Source: Thermoanaerobaculales bacterium (lineage in GTDB: Bacteria; Acidobacteriota; Thermoanaerobaculia; Thermoanaerobaculales; Sulfomarinibacteraceae). From it: DNA of 64,000 nt. Under the pieces are notes generated by a model. The model had not been told where the DNA came from and searched no databases. It saw only the letters and a program-made list of their open reading frames with translations. Location of the stretch: the NCBI GenBank assembly GCA_025456145.1, contig JALOLD010000001.1:62001-126000 (forward strand). Direction: 5' to 3'. How positions within the stretch are numbered: position 1 is the first letter of the stretch; each line of letters begins with the position of its first letter. Position numbers and translations under genes: made by a program. This document shows positions 8,935 to 18,294 of the stretch, piece by piece.

Positions 8935-10746
8935 GTGACCCGACGCCGCGAACCCGAGCTGCCACCCCGCGAGCCGGCCGTACGCCGGCGGATCTGGCTC
9001 CTCGCCCTGGCGTTCCTTTTCGTCCAGGTCGTCGTGCTCCCGGGCGCCGAGAGCCCGTTTCGCGCGCCCAAGACGGTCGTCGCGCTCGTCGCCATCCTGC
9101 TCGTCGCGGGGCTGAGCGTGACCGGTGCGCTGCGCCGGGGCCGCCTCGAGCTCCGCTGGTCGCCGCTCGCGACCGCGCTCATCGCCTTACCGGCGCTCCA
9201 GGCCCTCTCGGCCCTGTGGAGCGCCTCGCCCCGGCTCGCCCTCGACGCGGCGGCCGAGTCAACCATCTGGATCCTCGGCGCGCTCTTCGTCGCGACCGTC
9301 TCGCAGCGCGAGCGACTGCGCCTCGGTGACGCGACGGCGATCGGGGCTGCGCTGTCGGGCGCGGTCCTCCTCATCCAGGCGGCCGGCCGTCTGCTCATCG
9401 CCTCCGCCGGGACCGATGCCACAGATCGCAGCCTGCTCAGCGGGTTGACCGGCAACCCGGCCGATCTCGCGATGGCGGCGGTGCTCGCCCTGCCGCTGGT
9501 TCTCGCCGCGGGCGAGGACGGCCCCCGGCGGTGGCCGCGCCGGGGCCTCGCGCTGCTCCTCAGCGCCGCCGCGGTGGTCTCGCAGACGCTCACCGGCATC
9601 GTCGCCCTCGCCCTGGTGTGGGCGGTCTGGCTCCTCCGGCAGCGATCGCGGAGGCTATGGCTGGCTGCCGGCGCCGCGGCGGTCGTCCTGATCGTCGTCG
9701 GTCTGACGACCGGGCTCGGCGACCGCTTCGAACGCCAGGCCACCCGGCTCCGCCACGGCGACTGGTACTTCCTGCTCTCGGCCAGGTACGACGGCTGGAC
9801 CGCAGCCGCCGAGATGATCCGCAACCACCCGGTCGCGGGTGTCGGCGCCGACGGCTTCACGCACGCCTACTACCCGAGCCGGGTCGCCTGGCTCGACCGC
9901 CACGGCGCCGGCGGCGGCCGGGCCGAGCTCGCCACCCACTTCCGCTTCGCCCACTGCGACCCGCTCCAGGCGACCGCCGAGCTCGGGATCGCCGGCGTGG
10001 TCTGGATGATCGCCCTGGTGGCGGCGTTGCTCGCCGTCAGGCGACGCGGCGACCCCTTGCTGCCCCTCGCCGCGGCGGCGGTGGTGCCCTTCTCGCTGCT
10101 TCACTTCCCGACCCACCTCGCGGTCGGGCTGACGCCGATCGTCCTGGTGCTCGGCAACCTCATGTCGAACGGGAGGCAGGTCGTCCTCGAGCCCGGCCCG
10201 CTGGTTCGGAGGGCGTCGGCCCTGGCGGCCGCGGTCCTCGTCGCGATCGGCTGCTACTGGCAGCTGCAACGGCTGATGCTCAACCTCTGGCGCGGCGGGT
10301 TGAGCCACGCCCTGGAGGTCGCCGAGTCCCTCGACGGCGAAGCCCGGGCCCGGCAGGCCGCCATGGTCGAGGCGCAGATCCTGCCCCGCCTCCCGGCCCT
10401 CGCCGGCGCCCAGCCCTGGCTGTGGCGGATGGTCGGTCGGGCGCGGGTCGCCCGCGGCGAGATGGTCGGCGCCGAGCAGGCCTTCCGGTCGGCGATGACG
10501 CTGTGGCCCCACGAGGAGGCGGAGTTCGGCCTCGGCATCGCCCTCGCCGCCCAGCACCGCGAGCTCGGTAACGGGGGCCTCGAGCTCGACAGCCGGAACC
10601 GGCGCGGCGAGGCGGTCGTCCATCTCGCCCGGGTCTGCCGGACCAACCCCGCCCTGCTCGACCTCATCGACGATGACGAGCTGCGGCGAGCGGTCGCCGA
10701 GATCGTCGACGGCGCGGCGCCGACCGGCGGTCCGGCGGTCGACTGA
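8935..10746 (+). CDS. O-antigen ligase-like (Wzy/WaaL-type) multi-spanning membrane protein
   Basis: 603-residue protein with about a dozen hydrophobic helices in the first 440 residues and a soluble, TPR-like C-terminal tail of about 150 residues. The Wzy_C/O-antigen-ligase signature appears as AHCDPLQATAELGIAG near residue 340, in the long periplasmic loop, as expected for WaaL or Wzy polymerases that transfer or join lipid-linked glycans. The start is GTG 8935, with AGGA eight bases upstream. It is divergent from the peptide transporter. With the nearby glycosyltransferases it may serve one surface-glycan pathway. Ligase versus polymerase cannot be told from the sequence. Confidence 0.72.
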   Translation: MTRRREPELPPREPAVRRRIWLLALAFLFVQVVVLPGAESPFRAPKTVVALVAILLVAGLSVTGALRRGRLELRWSPLATALIALPALQALSALWSASPRLALDAAAESTIWILGALFVATVSQRERLRLGDATAIGAALSGAVLLIQAAGRLLIASAGTDATDRSLLSGLTGNPADLAMAAVLALPLVLAAGEDGPRRWPRRGLALLLSAAAVVSQTLTGIVALALVWAVWLLRQRSRRLWLAAGAAAVVLIVVGLTTGLGDRFERQATRLRHGDWYFLLSARYDGWTAAAEMIRNHPVAGVGADGFTHAYYPSRVAWLDRHGAGGGRAELATHFRFAHCDPLQATAELGIAGVVWMIALVAALLAVRRRGDPLLPLAAAAVVPFSLLHFPTHLAVGLTPIVLVLGNLMSNGRQVVLEPGPLVRRASALAAAVLVAIGCYWQLQRLMLNLWRGGLSHALEVAESLDGEARARQAAMVEAQILPRLPALAGAQPWLWRMVGRARVARGEMVGAEQAFRSAMTLWPHEEAEFGLGIALAAQHRELGNGGLELDSRNRRGEAVVHLARVCRTNPALLDLIDDDELRRAVAEIVDGAAPTGGPAVD

Positions 10747-10755
10747 CGGAGAGCC

Positions 10756-11598
10756 TTACTCCCCCTCGAGCCGGGCCGCGGTCATCCTCTCGACCTCGCA
10801 GCGGTCCCGCTCGGCGAGGTCGCGCGGGTGGAGGCCGGCGCAGAGCTCGCGGATCCCGTCGAAGACCGACGGGCCGAGGTGCTCGTTGGCCGCGGTCCTC
10901 GACGCCAAACCGGCGATTCCGCGGTACTGGGCCACCGCGCAGGCCTCGTAGGCCGGCGAGCCCTCCGCCCCCTCGGTCGCACAGCGGGCGGCCACGAGGT
11001 CGTCGTCGGTCGGCTCGGCCGGCGGCTCGGCCGGCGGCTCGAGGGCGGCCGGCGCCGTCGTACCGGCCGATCCGCTGACCGCGACGGCCCGGACCTCGGC
11101 GTCGTCGAGCTGCTGCCGGCAGCGGGCGACCGAAGCTCGGGCATCCGAGAAGGCGACACCCCGCCGGGCCAGCTCCTCGCGGACGGCGGCGGTCGCGCCG
11201 CCGCAGGTCTCGGCGGCCGTCAACGCGGCGACCAGCGCGTCGGCAAACGCCGGGGTGAGGCGCAGGAGGTAGAGCTCCTGGAGCTGGGTGTCGAGGTCGA
11301 GGGAGGTCGCCGAGAGCCGAGCGGGCAGGTCCTCGCCACGGTAGAGGACCGTCGCCCTCGCCTCCTCGACGAGCCCGCCGAGGGCATCGGCGGTCGCCGA
11401 GCAGGTCGCCAGCACCTCACCGAGCAACCGCTGGTCGGTGCGGGTCGCGGTCCGAGGGTCGTCGACCCACCCGGACTGCTCGACGATCGCCTCCGGGTTG
11501 AGCTTGATCGTCCCGGCGACGTCGCCGAGCTTGGTCTGGGTCCAACCGGTCGATGGGATCAGCGTCACCGCCGTCGCCAGCACCGCCGCGAATCTCAT
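10756..11598 (-). CDS. Hypothetical secreted protein
   Basis: 280-residue protein with a signal peptide (MRFAAVLATAVTLIPSTGW, probable cut before QTKLGD) and six or more cysteines spaced through an otherwise helical sequence. A low-complexity linker with EPPAEPPAEP near residue 205 comes from an imperfect 12-base tandem repeat at about 11013-11040. No enzyme motif is visible. The start ATG at 11598 follows GGAGGCATC; upstream in-frame codons lack a site. It is convergent with the ligase-like gene, nine bases apart, and divergent from another secreted unknown. A periplasmic location is inferred; function unknown. Confidence 0.7.
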   Translation of the reverse strand: MRFAAVLATAVTLIPSTGWTQTKLGDVAGTIKLNPEAIVEQSGWVDDPRTATRTDQRLLGEVLATCSATADALGGLVEEARATVLYRGEDLPARLSATSLDLDTQLQELYLLRLTPAFADALVAALTAAETCGGATAAVREELARRGVAFSDARASVARCRQQLDDAEVRAVAVSGSAGTTAPAALEPPAEPPAEPTDDDLVAARCATEGAEGSPAYEACAVAQYRGIAGLASRTAANEHLGPSVFDGIRELCAGLHPRDLAERDRCEVERMTAARLEGE

Positions 11599-11636
11599 GA
11601 TGCCTCCATCCACTGTCCGGCTCGCTCGCACCGGTC

Positions 11637-11642
11637 ATTGTA
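11637..11642 (-). promoter_or_regulatory. Candidate -10 element for the secreted protein at 10756-11598
   Basis: On the minus strand this reads TACAAT, one change from TATAAT, 39 bases upstream of the ATG at 11598. It sits in a short A/T-richer patch (11636-11665) of an otherwise GC-rich gap. No good -35 lies at 17 bases. Confidence 0.33.
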
Positions 11643-11818
11643 TCACCCTGTCTATGAGTGAATTGCGCGTCGTGGAGCCGCGGGAGGGCGCTCGACGCCG
11701 CCCCGGTCGTCCGGACCGATCGGGCCTTCCAACGACCCGCCAGGGTTGTCGGTCCGGGACCCGTAGCCTATCCTCGAAGGCAGAGCGCTACCCCTGACCG
11801 GTCGCGCGGGAGAAAGAC

Positions 11819-13018
11819 ATGATCGACCGCCACCACACCACAGCCCATGCCCTGATCGCGCTCGCCGCGGCCGCGGCCACCATCATCGCCCCGCCGCCGG
11901 CCGCAGCCCAGACGGTCCTGTCGCCGGTGCCGAAGGACGACTGCTGCTTCTCGAACTTCCGCTTCGCCGGCGGCTGCCGGGTGACGCCGCGCCAGGGCCA
12001 GCACTGCCAGAACATCCTCTCCTACCTCAACAACCTCGGGAGCTCGGGCGAGGCCTACTGCGGCTCGACCAACATCCGGGGCGGCTGGACCCTCGTCGAC
12101 TGCGGCTCCGGGTCCGCCGCCGGCGGTATCGCGACGATGGAGATGCGCGAGCTCAAGGCCACCGAGCCCGGCGCCGTCCCCGCCGGGTCGGTGGGGACCG
12201 CCCCTGGCCGGCAACCGATCCGGTCGGTGCCGACCTCGGCCGGGCGCACCGAGCTCCGGGCCGTCGAGGCGAGCGTGATCCAGGTCCGTCTCGAGCGCCC
12301 GCTCGACGGCGGCAACCTGGTCGCCGGACAGCAGCTCACCGGCCGGCTCGAGGCCGACGTCCTCGGACCGGACGGCGAGGTCATCGCAAAGGCCGGCGCC
12401 GCCGTCACCGCCGAGGTCGGCGCGTCCGCGGCCTGGGACCGCGCCGAGCCCGCCGGAACCGAGCTCCGGCTGGTCAGTGCCGCGACCTCGGCCGCCGATC
12501 TCTTCGGAACCGCCGGGGGGGCCGAGACGCAGGCCGCGCCGACCCTCCAGCTCACCGGCGACAAGGTCGAGCTGACCGACGGCTCGCTGCTCACCTTCGA
12601 GGTCACGACGGTCTCCGACCAGCCGGCCGACCAGCGGGTCCTCACCACCGCCACCACGGTGTGGATGGAGGCCTTCAACGCCCGCGACGCGGCGACCATC
12701 GCCGGTCTGTCGTCGGTCGACGGCGCGCTGCTCCCGCCCAACGGACGGGCGATCATCGGGCGGGACGCGATCTTCGCCTACTGGAAGGAGCTGCTCTCCG
12801 ACGCACGCACCCGCGTCGAGGTGGTCAACGTCGAGACCGTGATCGAGGGCGATCTCGGTTACAAGGCCGGTCGCTTCGAGCTGGTCGACGCGGAGTCGAA
12901 CACCGCGGTCGACCAGGGCAAGTACATCCAGATCTGGAAGAGGTCGCCGCAGGGCTTCTGGGAGCTCCACCGCGATATGTGGAACAGCAGCCTGCCGACG
13001 AGCGTCGACGGCGGCTGA
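11819..13018 (+). CDS. Secreted protein with Cys-rich N-terminus and SnoaL/DUF4440-like C-terminal domain
   Basis: 399-residue protein with a signal peptide ending near AAAQT. Residues about 40-95 hold seven cysteines (DDCCFSNFRFAGGCR, HCQNIL, YCGSTN, VDCGSG). A middle beta-rich part of about 140 residues follows. The last 120 residues look like an NTF2/SnoaL fold: TVWMEAFNARDAATIAGL, IGRDAIFAYW and FWELHRDMWNSSLP. That fold binds small molecules or catalyses diverse reactions, so no activity can be assigned. GGGAGAAAG lies just before the ATG. The stop codon lies in the left arm of an inverted repeat shared with the convergent gene. Confidence 0.72.
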   Translation: MIDRHHTTAHALIALAAAAATIIAPPPAAAQTVLSPVPKDDCCFSNFRFAGGCRVTPRQGQHCQNILSYLNNLGSSGEAYCGSTNIRGGWTLVDCGSGSAAGGIATMEMRELKATEPGAVPAGSVGTAPGRQPIRSVPTSAGRTELRAVEASVIQVRLERPLDGGNLVAGQQLTGRLEADVLGPDGEVIAKAGAAVTAEVGASAAWDRAEPAGTELRLVSAATSAADLFGTAGGAETQAAPTLQLTGDKVELTDGSLLTFEVTTVSDQPADQRVLTTATTVWMEAFNARDAATIAGLSSVDGALLPPNGRAIIGRDAIFAYWKELLSDARTRVEVVNVETVIEGDLGYKAGRFELVDAESNTAVDQGKYIQIWKRSPQGFWELHRDMWNSSLPTSVDGG

Positions 13019-13053
13019 CCCGACCTGACCGAGGTCCGAGCCGCGGTCAGCCG
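13012..13053. terminator. Bidirectional inverted repeat between convergent genes
   Basis: CGGCTGACC (13012-13020) pairs perfectly with GGTCAGCCG (13045-13053) across a 24-base loop that contains a smaller GGTC/GACC pairing. Both arms contain a stop codon: the TGA of the plus gene and the TGA of the minus gene. There is no T-tract, so factor-independent termination is uncertain; the structure could equally protect transcript ends. Confidence 0.45.
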
Positions 13054-13418
13054 TTGGCGACCGCGTCGAGGTCGTAGCTGACATCCTCGAGGTTGAACTC
13101 GAGGGCGTCGACGGCGGCGACAGCAGTCCCGACGGCCGTCCGGACGCCGGACGACCCCCTCCTCGAGATCGCGGGCTCGACCTCGTCCTCGACCTCGACG
13201 AACTCGATCTCGACGACCTCGGGCTGGAACCGGATTCCCCGGTCTCCGTGATAGGTCCGGCGGTGGTCGTGGCGGTTGCTGGCGATCGCCTCGGGGATGC
13301 CATCGGGAAAGGCCCGACAACGGCGGGCGTCCACCGACCGGTGGCGGCACCAGAGGCACTGGGAGAGCCCAAGGTCGCCGCTGGTGAAGTGGATGTCGCC
13401 TGGGAGTGTCCGGTTCAT
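13047..13418 (-). CDS. Small cysteine-motif protein of unknown function
   Basis: 123-residue soluble protein. The N-terminal 65 residues resemble a widespread small bacterial family of unknown role: CLWCRHRSVDARRCRAFPDG, then PEAIASNRHDHRRTYHGD and GIRFQPEV. The three cysteines (CxxC...C) suggest a metal-binding knuckle. The second half is acidic (EIEFVEVEDEVEP) and unlike the family. ATG 13418 is preceded by GGAAGG with an eight-base spacer. It is convergent with the SnoaL-like gene. The family likeness is from memory of the pattern, not from a search. Confidence 0.6.
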   Translation of the reverse strand: MNRTLPGDIHFTSGDLGLSQCLWCRHRSVDARRCRAFPDGIPEAIASNRHDHRRTYHGDRGIRFQPEVVEIEFVEVEDEVEPAISRRGSSGVRTAVGTAVAAVDALEFNLEDVSYDLDAVANG

Positions 13419-13566
13419 CTCTGGCCTTCCCCGCCCTCCGGGTGGTGCCGGGACGGTCATCGCCGTCCTCGTGAACGGCGGTTTGCAAGCCGGATGCCAC
13501 CGCTGGGTCCGGGCAGCCGACCGGTGCCTGTCCCGTCCCGTCCCACGATGGGACGCGGCGCCCGGG

Positions 13567-16500
13567 TCAGGGCCGGCGACCGCCGCCCGGACGGGGGGGC
13601 AGCGCCCGGACCGGCTCGCAGGTCGTCGTGCGGCGCACCTCGACCGCGTCGAGCCACCACCCGCTCCGCGCCTCGCTCCGGTCGCAGCCGAGCCGCCAGC
13701 GGAAGCGGACGCTGCGGCCGACGAAGCCGGCCAGGCTGACCTCGCTCAAGGTCCAGCCGTCGCCGAAGCCGGTCCACGCGGCCTCGCCGGCGAAGGGGTG
13801 ACCGGTGCCCACCGAGACGAAGCCGCTGTAGCCGCCGCGCAGAAAACGCGCGGGATCGGGGGCCACCCCGGCGCCGTCGCCGTCGAGGATGTCCTGCCAG
13901 GTCGCGCCGCCGTCGGTGCTGTACTCGAGGCGGCCGCCGTCGTAGAAGGGCTCGAGGTCGACGAGGTGGACGAAGGCGACCACGGTATCGTCGTCGGCGA
14001 CCACGAAGCTCTCGAGCAGCTCGACGACCTGGTCCTTGACCCGGCTCTCACCGGCGCAGAACCACGAGCGGCGCCCGTCGAAGGCGAGGCCGTCGACGAT
14101 CCGCCACGGCTCGGTCCCGCTGTCGGCGCCCGAGCCGACCGCGGTCCCCCACCCCGCCCCGCCGTCCTCGACCGAGTCGAAGAACAGCTGCTCCTCGGGG
14201 CCGGTGGTCGAGCCGCCACGCTCCACCGGGTTGTCGTCCTCGGCGCCGCTCGTGCCGTCGACCGCCCGCACCCGGTAGTACCGAGTCTCGCTGTCGGCGA
14301 TCGTGAGGTCCCGGTACCTCGGACCGGCGACGCCGTCGGCGAGCAGGGAGTCCGGACCGGGTTCGACACCTGATGTCGACGAACCGTAGACCCGATACCG
14401 CACAGCCGCGCCGTCGCAGCCCGGCACCGCCGGCCGCCACTCCAGGTCGAGGGCGCAGCCGGGATCGCGACGGTCGACCACCTCGTCGAGGCCCCAGAAG
14501 TCCGGCGCCCGGGTGCACGGCCCGGTGGCGGTCGCGGTCGTCACGATCGACGGGTCGGACAGGCAGCCGTCGTCGCTCCTCACCTGGTAGTGGTAGGTCG
14601 TCCCACCTGAGACATCGCGATCCAGGTGCGAGGTCTGCGGCGCCGCCACGGTCGCGATCTCATCGGCGGGGCCGCCGATCCGGGTCGAGCGGAAGACCCG
14701 ATAGGTCACCGCGCCCGGGGCCTCGGGCCAGCTCAGCTCGACACCCGATCCGGTGGCCGTCGACCAAAGCCAGGGTGGCGGGTCGGGGGGGACGCAGCCC
14801 TGACACTCGCGGGCCACGGCGAGCCGAATCCCGTCGACCCACCAGCCCCAGTCGCCACCCGGGTTGCCGTCGCCGGCGAAGCGCCACCGCAGCAGGACCC
14901 GCAGCCCGGCGAAATCGCCCATGTCGACCACCGTGTGAGCCCAGCCCTCGCTGTCGCCCGACCAGACGTCCTCGAGATGGAGCGGGTTGGCGGGCGCCGC
15001 GATGGTCGCCGTGTAGCCACCGGCGACAAAGCGGTCGGGGTCGTCGGGCACGGTCTGGCCATCCCCCGAGAGAATGTCGAGCCACGATCTGCCGCCATCC
15101 GTCGAGTACTCGAGGCGGCCCCCGTCGCGGCCCGGCTCGAGCCGCATGCGGTGGTGGAACTCGAGCAGCGGTGGCTCGCCCTCGACCAGCGGGATCGGCT
15201 CGCGCAGCTCCAGCACCTGGTCCTTGACCCGGGGCTCGTCCGCGACGAACCAGGACCGGAGGCCCTCCCAGGCGTCGGACTCGGTGACCTCCCAGGGGTC
15301 GGTGCCGGAGTCGGCGGTCGAGCCCGACACCCGGAGCCAGGTCGCGGAGAGCTCGGAGGAGATCGAATCCAGGTACTCGTCGTCGGGCCCGGCGGGGCGT
15401 CCGGCGAGCCGCACCGTGTTCCCGTCATCCTCGCCGCTGCCGGCGTGCGACGCGCGGACCAGGTAGTAGAGCTCCCGGTCGGGCTCGAGCCCGCGGTCGA
15501 GCCAGGTCACTGAGCCGAGGCCCTCGGCGACCCGGTTGGTCCCGGAAGGCACGAAGTCGGGGCTCGAGCCGCGGTAGACGTCGTAGCGCACCGGGGCGGG
15601 GCAGGTGGCGGTGGCCGCCGCCCAGACGAGCTCCAGCGAGCACGAGGCGCTGGGCACGCCGTTCACCGAGACGATGCCGGCAAACACCGGCGTCGCCGTG
15701 CACGGCCCGGTCGCCGTCGCGGACACCTCGGAGGAGTCGGCCGACCAGCAGTCCCCCTCGGCCCGGACGACGTAGTGGTAGGTCGTACCCCCCGACAGCC
15801 CGTCGTCGGTGAACGACGTGACCCCGCCGTCGACGGTCGCGACCACCTCGTAGGGGCGTCCGCCCGGCCGGATCGCCCGTGCGACCTCATAGCGCGACGC
15901 TCCCGGCACCGGGGCCCAGCCCACGGCGATCGCGTTGTCGCCCGCCGGAACGGCCTGGACCGCGGCGGGCGGGACCGGTGGATCGACACAGGCCGCGACA
16001 TCGCCGGCGGCGACAATCGCGAAGTCCTGCCCGTCGAGCCCCGGCGGCGGCTGCGGGACGTCGACCGCCACCACCTCGATCGTCCAGCCTCCCGTCTCGG
16101 GGTGCTCGACCCGGACCACCTCGACGTTGTTGTCGAGATCACGCAGCCCGCCGGGATCCGGCCGCGACCAGCCATCGACGAACACGTTGCCGCGCAGGAC
16201 TCCACCCGACGGCGTCGTGACCACCAGGTCGAGGTCGTTGACCAAGGGGTGGTCGGCGTCGGCCTCGCCGGGCGGGTCGGTCCAGACGAGCGCCAGCTCC
16301 AAGGGTCTGGCCGCCGACCGCACCGCGATCTCGCTGGTCCAGCGGCCCCCGGCGCTCAGCTGCGCGGTCTCCGACTGGTCGATGGCGACGATCGGCAGGG
16401 CGGTCGTCGCCAGAGGCGACACGGTAATGGCCCCCCAGCCCCGGTCGTGGCCGAAGGCGCTCCCCGGCCGGTCGGCGGTGGCGATCAGCGCCGCCTTGAG

Positions 16501-18153
16501 CAACGCCGGGCTCGGCCGGCGCCCGCTCCGTCCGTGTCTCCAGAGGACCTCGTGGAGCAGCGCGCCGGCGCCGGTGGCGAGGGCACAGGCCTGCGAGGTC
16601 CCGGTGTTGAGCGCGAGCCTCTCGCCGGTCCAGCCCCGGTCCCAGACCTGGACCGCATAGGAGTCTCCCGACTCGAGGGAGAGCACATCGGAGCCGGGGG
16701 CGACGAGATCGGGCTTGATCCGGCCCTGGGACGGGCCGCGGCCCGAGCTCGAGACGACCCGATCGGGGTCCGGCCCGGGCTGCTGGGCCGGCACCCAGGC
16801 GCCGCACCGCGCGTTCTGCACCGCACCGATCGTGATCGCGTTCTTCGCGGTGCCCGGCGATGTCACGGTGCGGGCAGCCGGCCCGGTGTTGCCCGCCGAG
16901 AAGAAGATGGCCATCGGCTGAGCGCCGGCCATCGCCGGTGCGGCGTCCCGGACCGCGGCGTCGACCTCGACCGCGGCGCTGCTGTAGCCGACCTCGGGGC
17001 CCGACAGCCCGAGCAGGCCCCACGAGTTGTTGGATAGCTGCGCCCCGAGCCCCGCTCCCCACGCCATCATGTCGGCGACCCCCTCGATGCCCCCGATGAA
17101 GGTGTTGTTGGCGAGCAGCGTCGCACCCGGCGCCATGCCGGTCGCGGTGGGCAGCCCCGAGATGACGTCGCCGCAGCCCGATGCGTTGAACGGCGCGGCG
17201 TCGGCGGGCGCCCCGAGGATCGACCCGGCGGTGTGGGTGCCGTGGGCCGTATCGAGGTACTCCATCCGACCGATGGAGGCCGCCACCCTTCCGGCGAGAG
17301 CCGGGTGCTCGAGATCGACCCCCGAGTCGTTGTGGAGGACCGTGACGCCTTCACCGACCAGGCCGAGGCCCCACGCCTCCTCGGCGCCGATCAGCTGGAC
17401 GCGCGCCGCCAGGTTGTTGTGTAGCTGTGGCGTGAGCACGGGCTCGACATAGCCGATCTCGGGGTGGTCGTCGAGCAGCGCTTCGAGGTCGCCCGACCCA
17501 GTCGCGCGCTTGATCTCTGCCGAGAGGGGCCGCCCGTCCCAGGCGAAAACGCGAGCTTCGCGCGCCTCTCCGCCGCTTCCCCTCGTCGCCGGCGCGAGTG
17601 ACCGGTGGAGCCGGGCCTCGGCCGGGAGCGCCGCGACGCCGACGATCACCGGCAGGCCCTCGGTGGTCGCCAAGGCGAAGGCGCGCTCGAGCGCGGCCCG
17701 GTCGGCGCGGACGACGAGCGAGGCCGGGTGGGCCGGAGCGAGGAGCTCAACCCCCGCGGCCTCGAGCCCGGCGCGCCAACGGGGGTCGAGGGGGCCGACG
17801 AGGCGAATGACCAAGGCGCCCGTCCGCTCATCCGGCAGCTGACCGCGGCCCTCGACCGTGCCGTGCCAGCTCCGGAAGGACACCTCGCTGCCGGTCGGCG
17901 CCGGGTGGAGCCGGCTCGCCACGGCCGGCGGCGTCGGACCGTCCAGGCGAACCAGCGAAGCCTCACCGTAGTCGTGCACCCGGACCGCCGCGTCGCCGAG
18001 GCTGTCGAGGTCCCGGTTGGCGACGATGGCGAGGGTCGTCGACGGCGCGGCGGCGCCCGCCCGGCGACGGGGCGGCTCCTGGCCCGCCGCCACCGTCGCG
18101 GCGACGGCGATGGACAGCGCCACCGCTGCCCGGGCTCGGGTCGGCGCTCTCAT
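13567..18153 (-). CDS. Secreted S8 (subtilisin/KP-43-like) serine protease with two FN3/sandwich repeat units
   Basis: 1528-residue exported protease with a signal peptide ending near VAAGQE. The catalytic triad is visible: Asp in LHNDSGVDLEHP (about residue 275), His in HGTHTAGS (about 306) and Ser in NTGTSQACA (about 518). A pro-region of about 250 residues precedes it, and a beta-sandwich with LVNDLDLVV follows, as in KP-43-type subtilases. Residues from about 720 hold two similar units, each made of FN3-like modules (GGTTYHYVVR, GGTTYHYQVR) and a MAM-like sandwich (RVKDQVLEL, RVKDQVVEL; GGRLEYSTDGG in both). It probably degrades extracellular protein. ATG 18153 has only a weak ribosome-binding site. 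No sorting tail is visible. Confidence 0.9.
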   Translation of the reverse strand: MRAPTRARAAVALSIAVAATVAAGQEPPRRRAGAAAPSTTLAIVANRDLDSLGDAAVRVHDYGEASLVRLDGPTPPAVASRLHPAPTGSEVSFRSWHGTVEGRGQLPDERTGALVIRLVGPLDPRWRAGLEAAGVELLAPAHPASLVVRADRAALERAFALATTEGLPVIVGVAALPAEARLHRSLAPATRGSGGEAREARVFAWDGRPLSAEIKRATGSGDLEALLDDHPEIGYVEPVLTPQLHNNLAARVQLIGAEEAWGLGLVGEGVTVLHNDSGVDLEHPALAGRVAASIGRMEYLDTAHGTHTAGSILGAPADAAPFNASGCGDVISGLPTATGMAPGATLLANNTFIGGIEGVADMMAWGAGLGAQLSNNSWGLLGLSGPEVGYSSAAVEVDAAVRDAAPAMAGAQPMAIFFSAGNTGPAARTVTSPGTAKNAITIGAVQNARCGAWVPAQQPGPDPDRVVSSSGRGPSQGRIKPDLVAPGSDVLSLESGDSYAVQVWDRGWTGERLALNTGTSQACALATGAGALLHEVLWRHGRSGRRPSPALLKAALIATADRPGSAFGHDRGWGAITVSPLATTALPIVAIDQSETAQLSAGGRWTSEIAVRSAARPLELALVWTDPPGEADADHPLVNDLDLVVTTPSGGVLRGNVFVDGWSRPDPGGLRDLDNNVEVVRVEHPETGGWTIEVVAVDVPQPPPGLDGQDFAIVAAGDVAACVDPPVPPAAVQAVPAGDNAIAVGWAPVPGASRYEVARAIRPGGRPYEVVATVDGGVTSFTDDGLSGGTTYHYVVRAEGDCWSADSSEVSATATGPCTATPVFAGIVSVNGVPSASCSLELVWAAATATCPAPVRYDVYRGSSPDFVPSGTNRVAEGLGSVTWLDRGLEPDRELYYLVRASHAGSGEDDGNTVRLAGRPAGPDDEYLDSISSELSATWLRVSGSTADSGTDPWEVTESDAWEGLRSWFVADEPRVKDQVLELREPIPLVEGEPPLLEFHHRMRLEPGRDGGRLEYSTDGGRSWLDILSGDGQTVPDDPDRFVAGGYTATIAAPANPLHLEDVWSGDSEGWAHTVVDMGDFAGLRVLLRWRFAGDGNPGGDWGWWVDGIRLAVARECQGCVPPDPPPWLWSTATGSGVELSWPEAPGAVTYRVFRSTRIGGPADEIATVAAPQTSHLDRDVSGGTTYHYQVRSDDGCLSDPSIVTTATATGPCTRAPDFWGLDEVVDRRDPGCALDLEWRPAVPGCDGAAVRYRVYGSSTSGVEPGPDSLLADGVAGPRYRDLTIADSETRYYRVRAVDGTSGAEDDNPVERGGSTTGPEEQLFFDSVEDGGAGWGTAVGSGADSGTEPWRIVDGLAFDGRRSWFCAGESRVKDQVVELLESFVVADDDTVVAFVHLVDLEPFYDGGRLEYSTDGGATWQDILDGDGAGVAPDPARFLRGGYSGFVSVGTGHPFAGEAAWTGFGDGWTLSEVSLAGFVGRSVRFRWRLGCDRSEARSGWWLDAVEVRRTTTCEPVRALPPRPGGGRRP

Positions 18154-18294
18154 GCAACCACTCTAACCCGGACCGTTCAGCGGCCTTCCGCCACGGCCGA
18201 CGGCGGATCGAACGGGGCGAGCCCGCGCCAGGTCCGAGCCATGATCGTGGTCCGGCAGACCAGTACGGTTCCGCCGTGGCCGGGCGAACCCGTC

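Noticed and set aside
14373-17037. Several open plus-strand frames opposite the subtilase
   Set aside because: All oppose a complete, domain-rich protease frame and contain only Arg/Pro/Gly-rich text.
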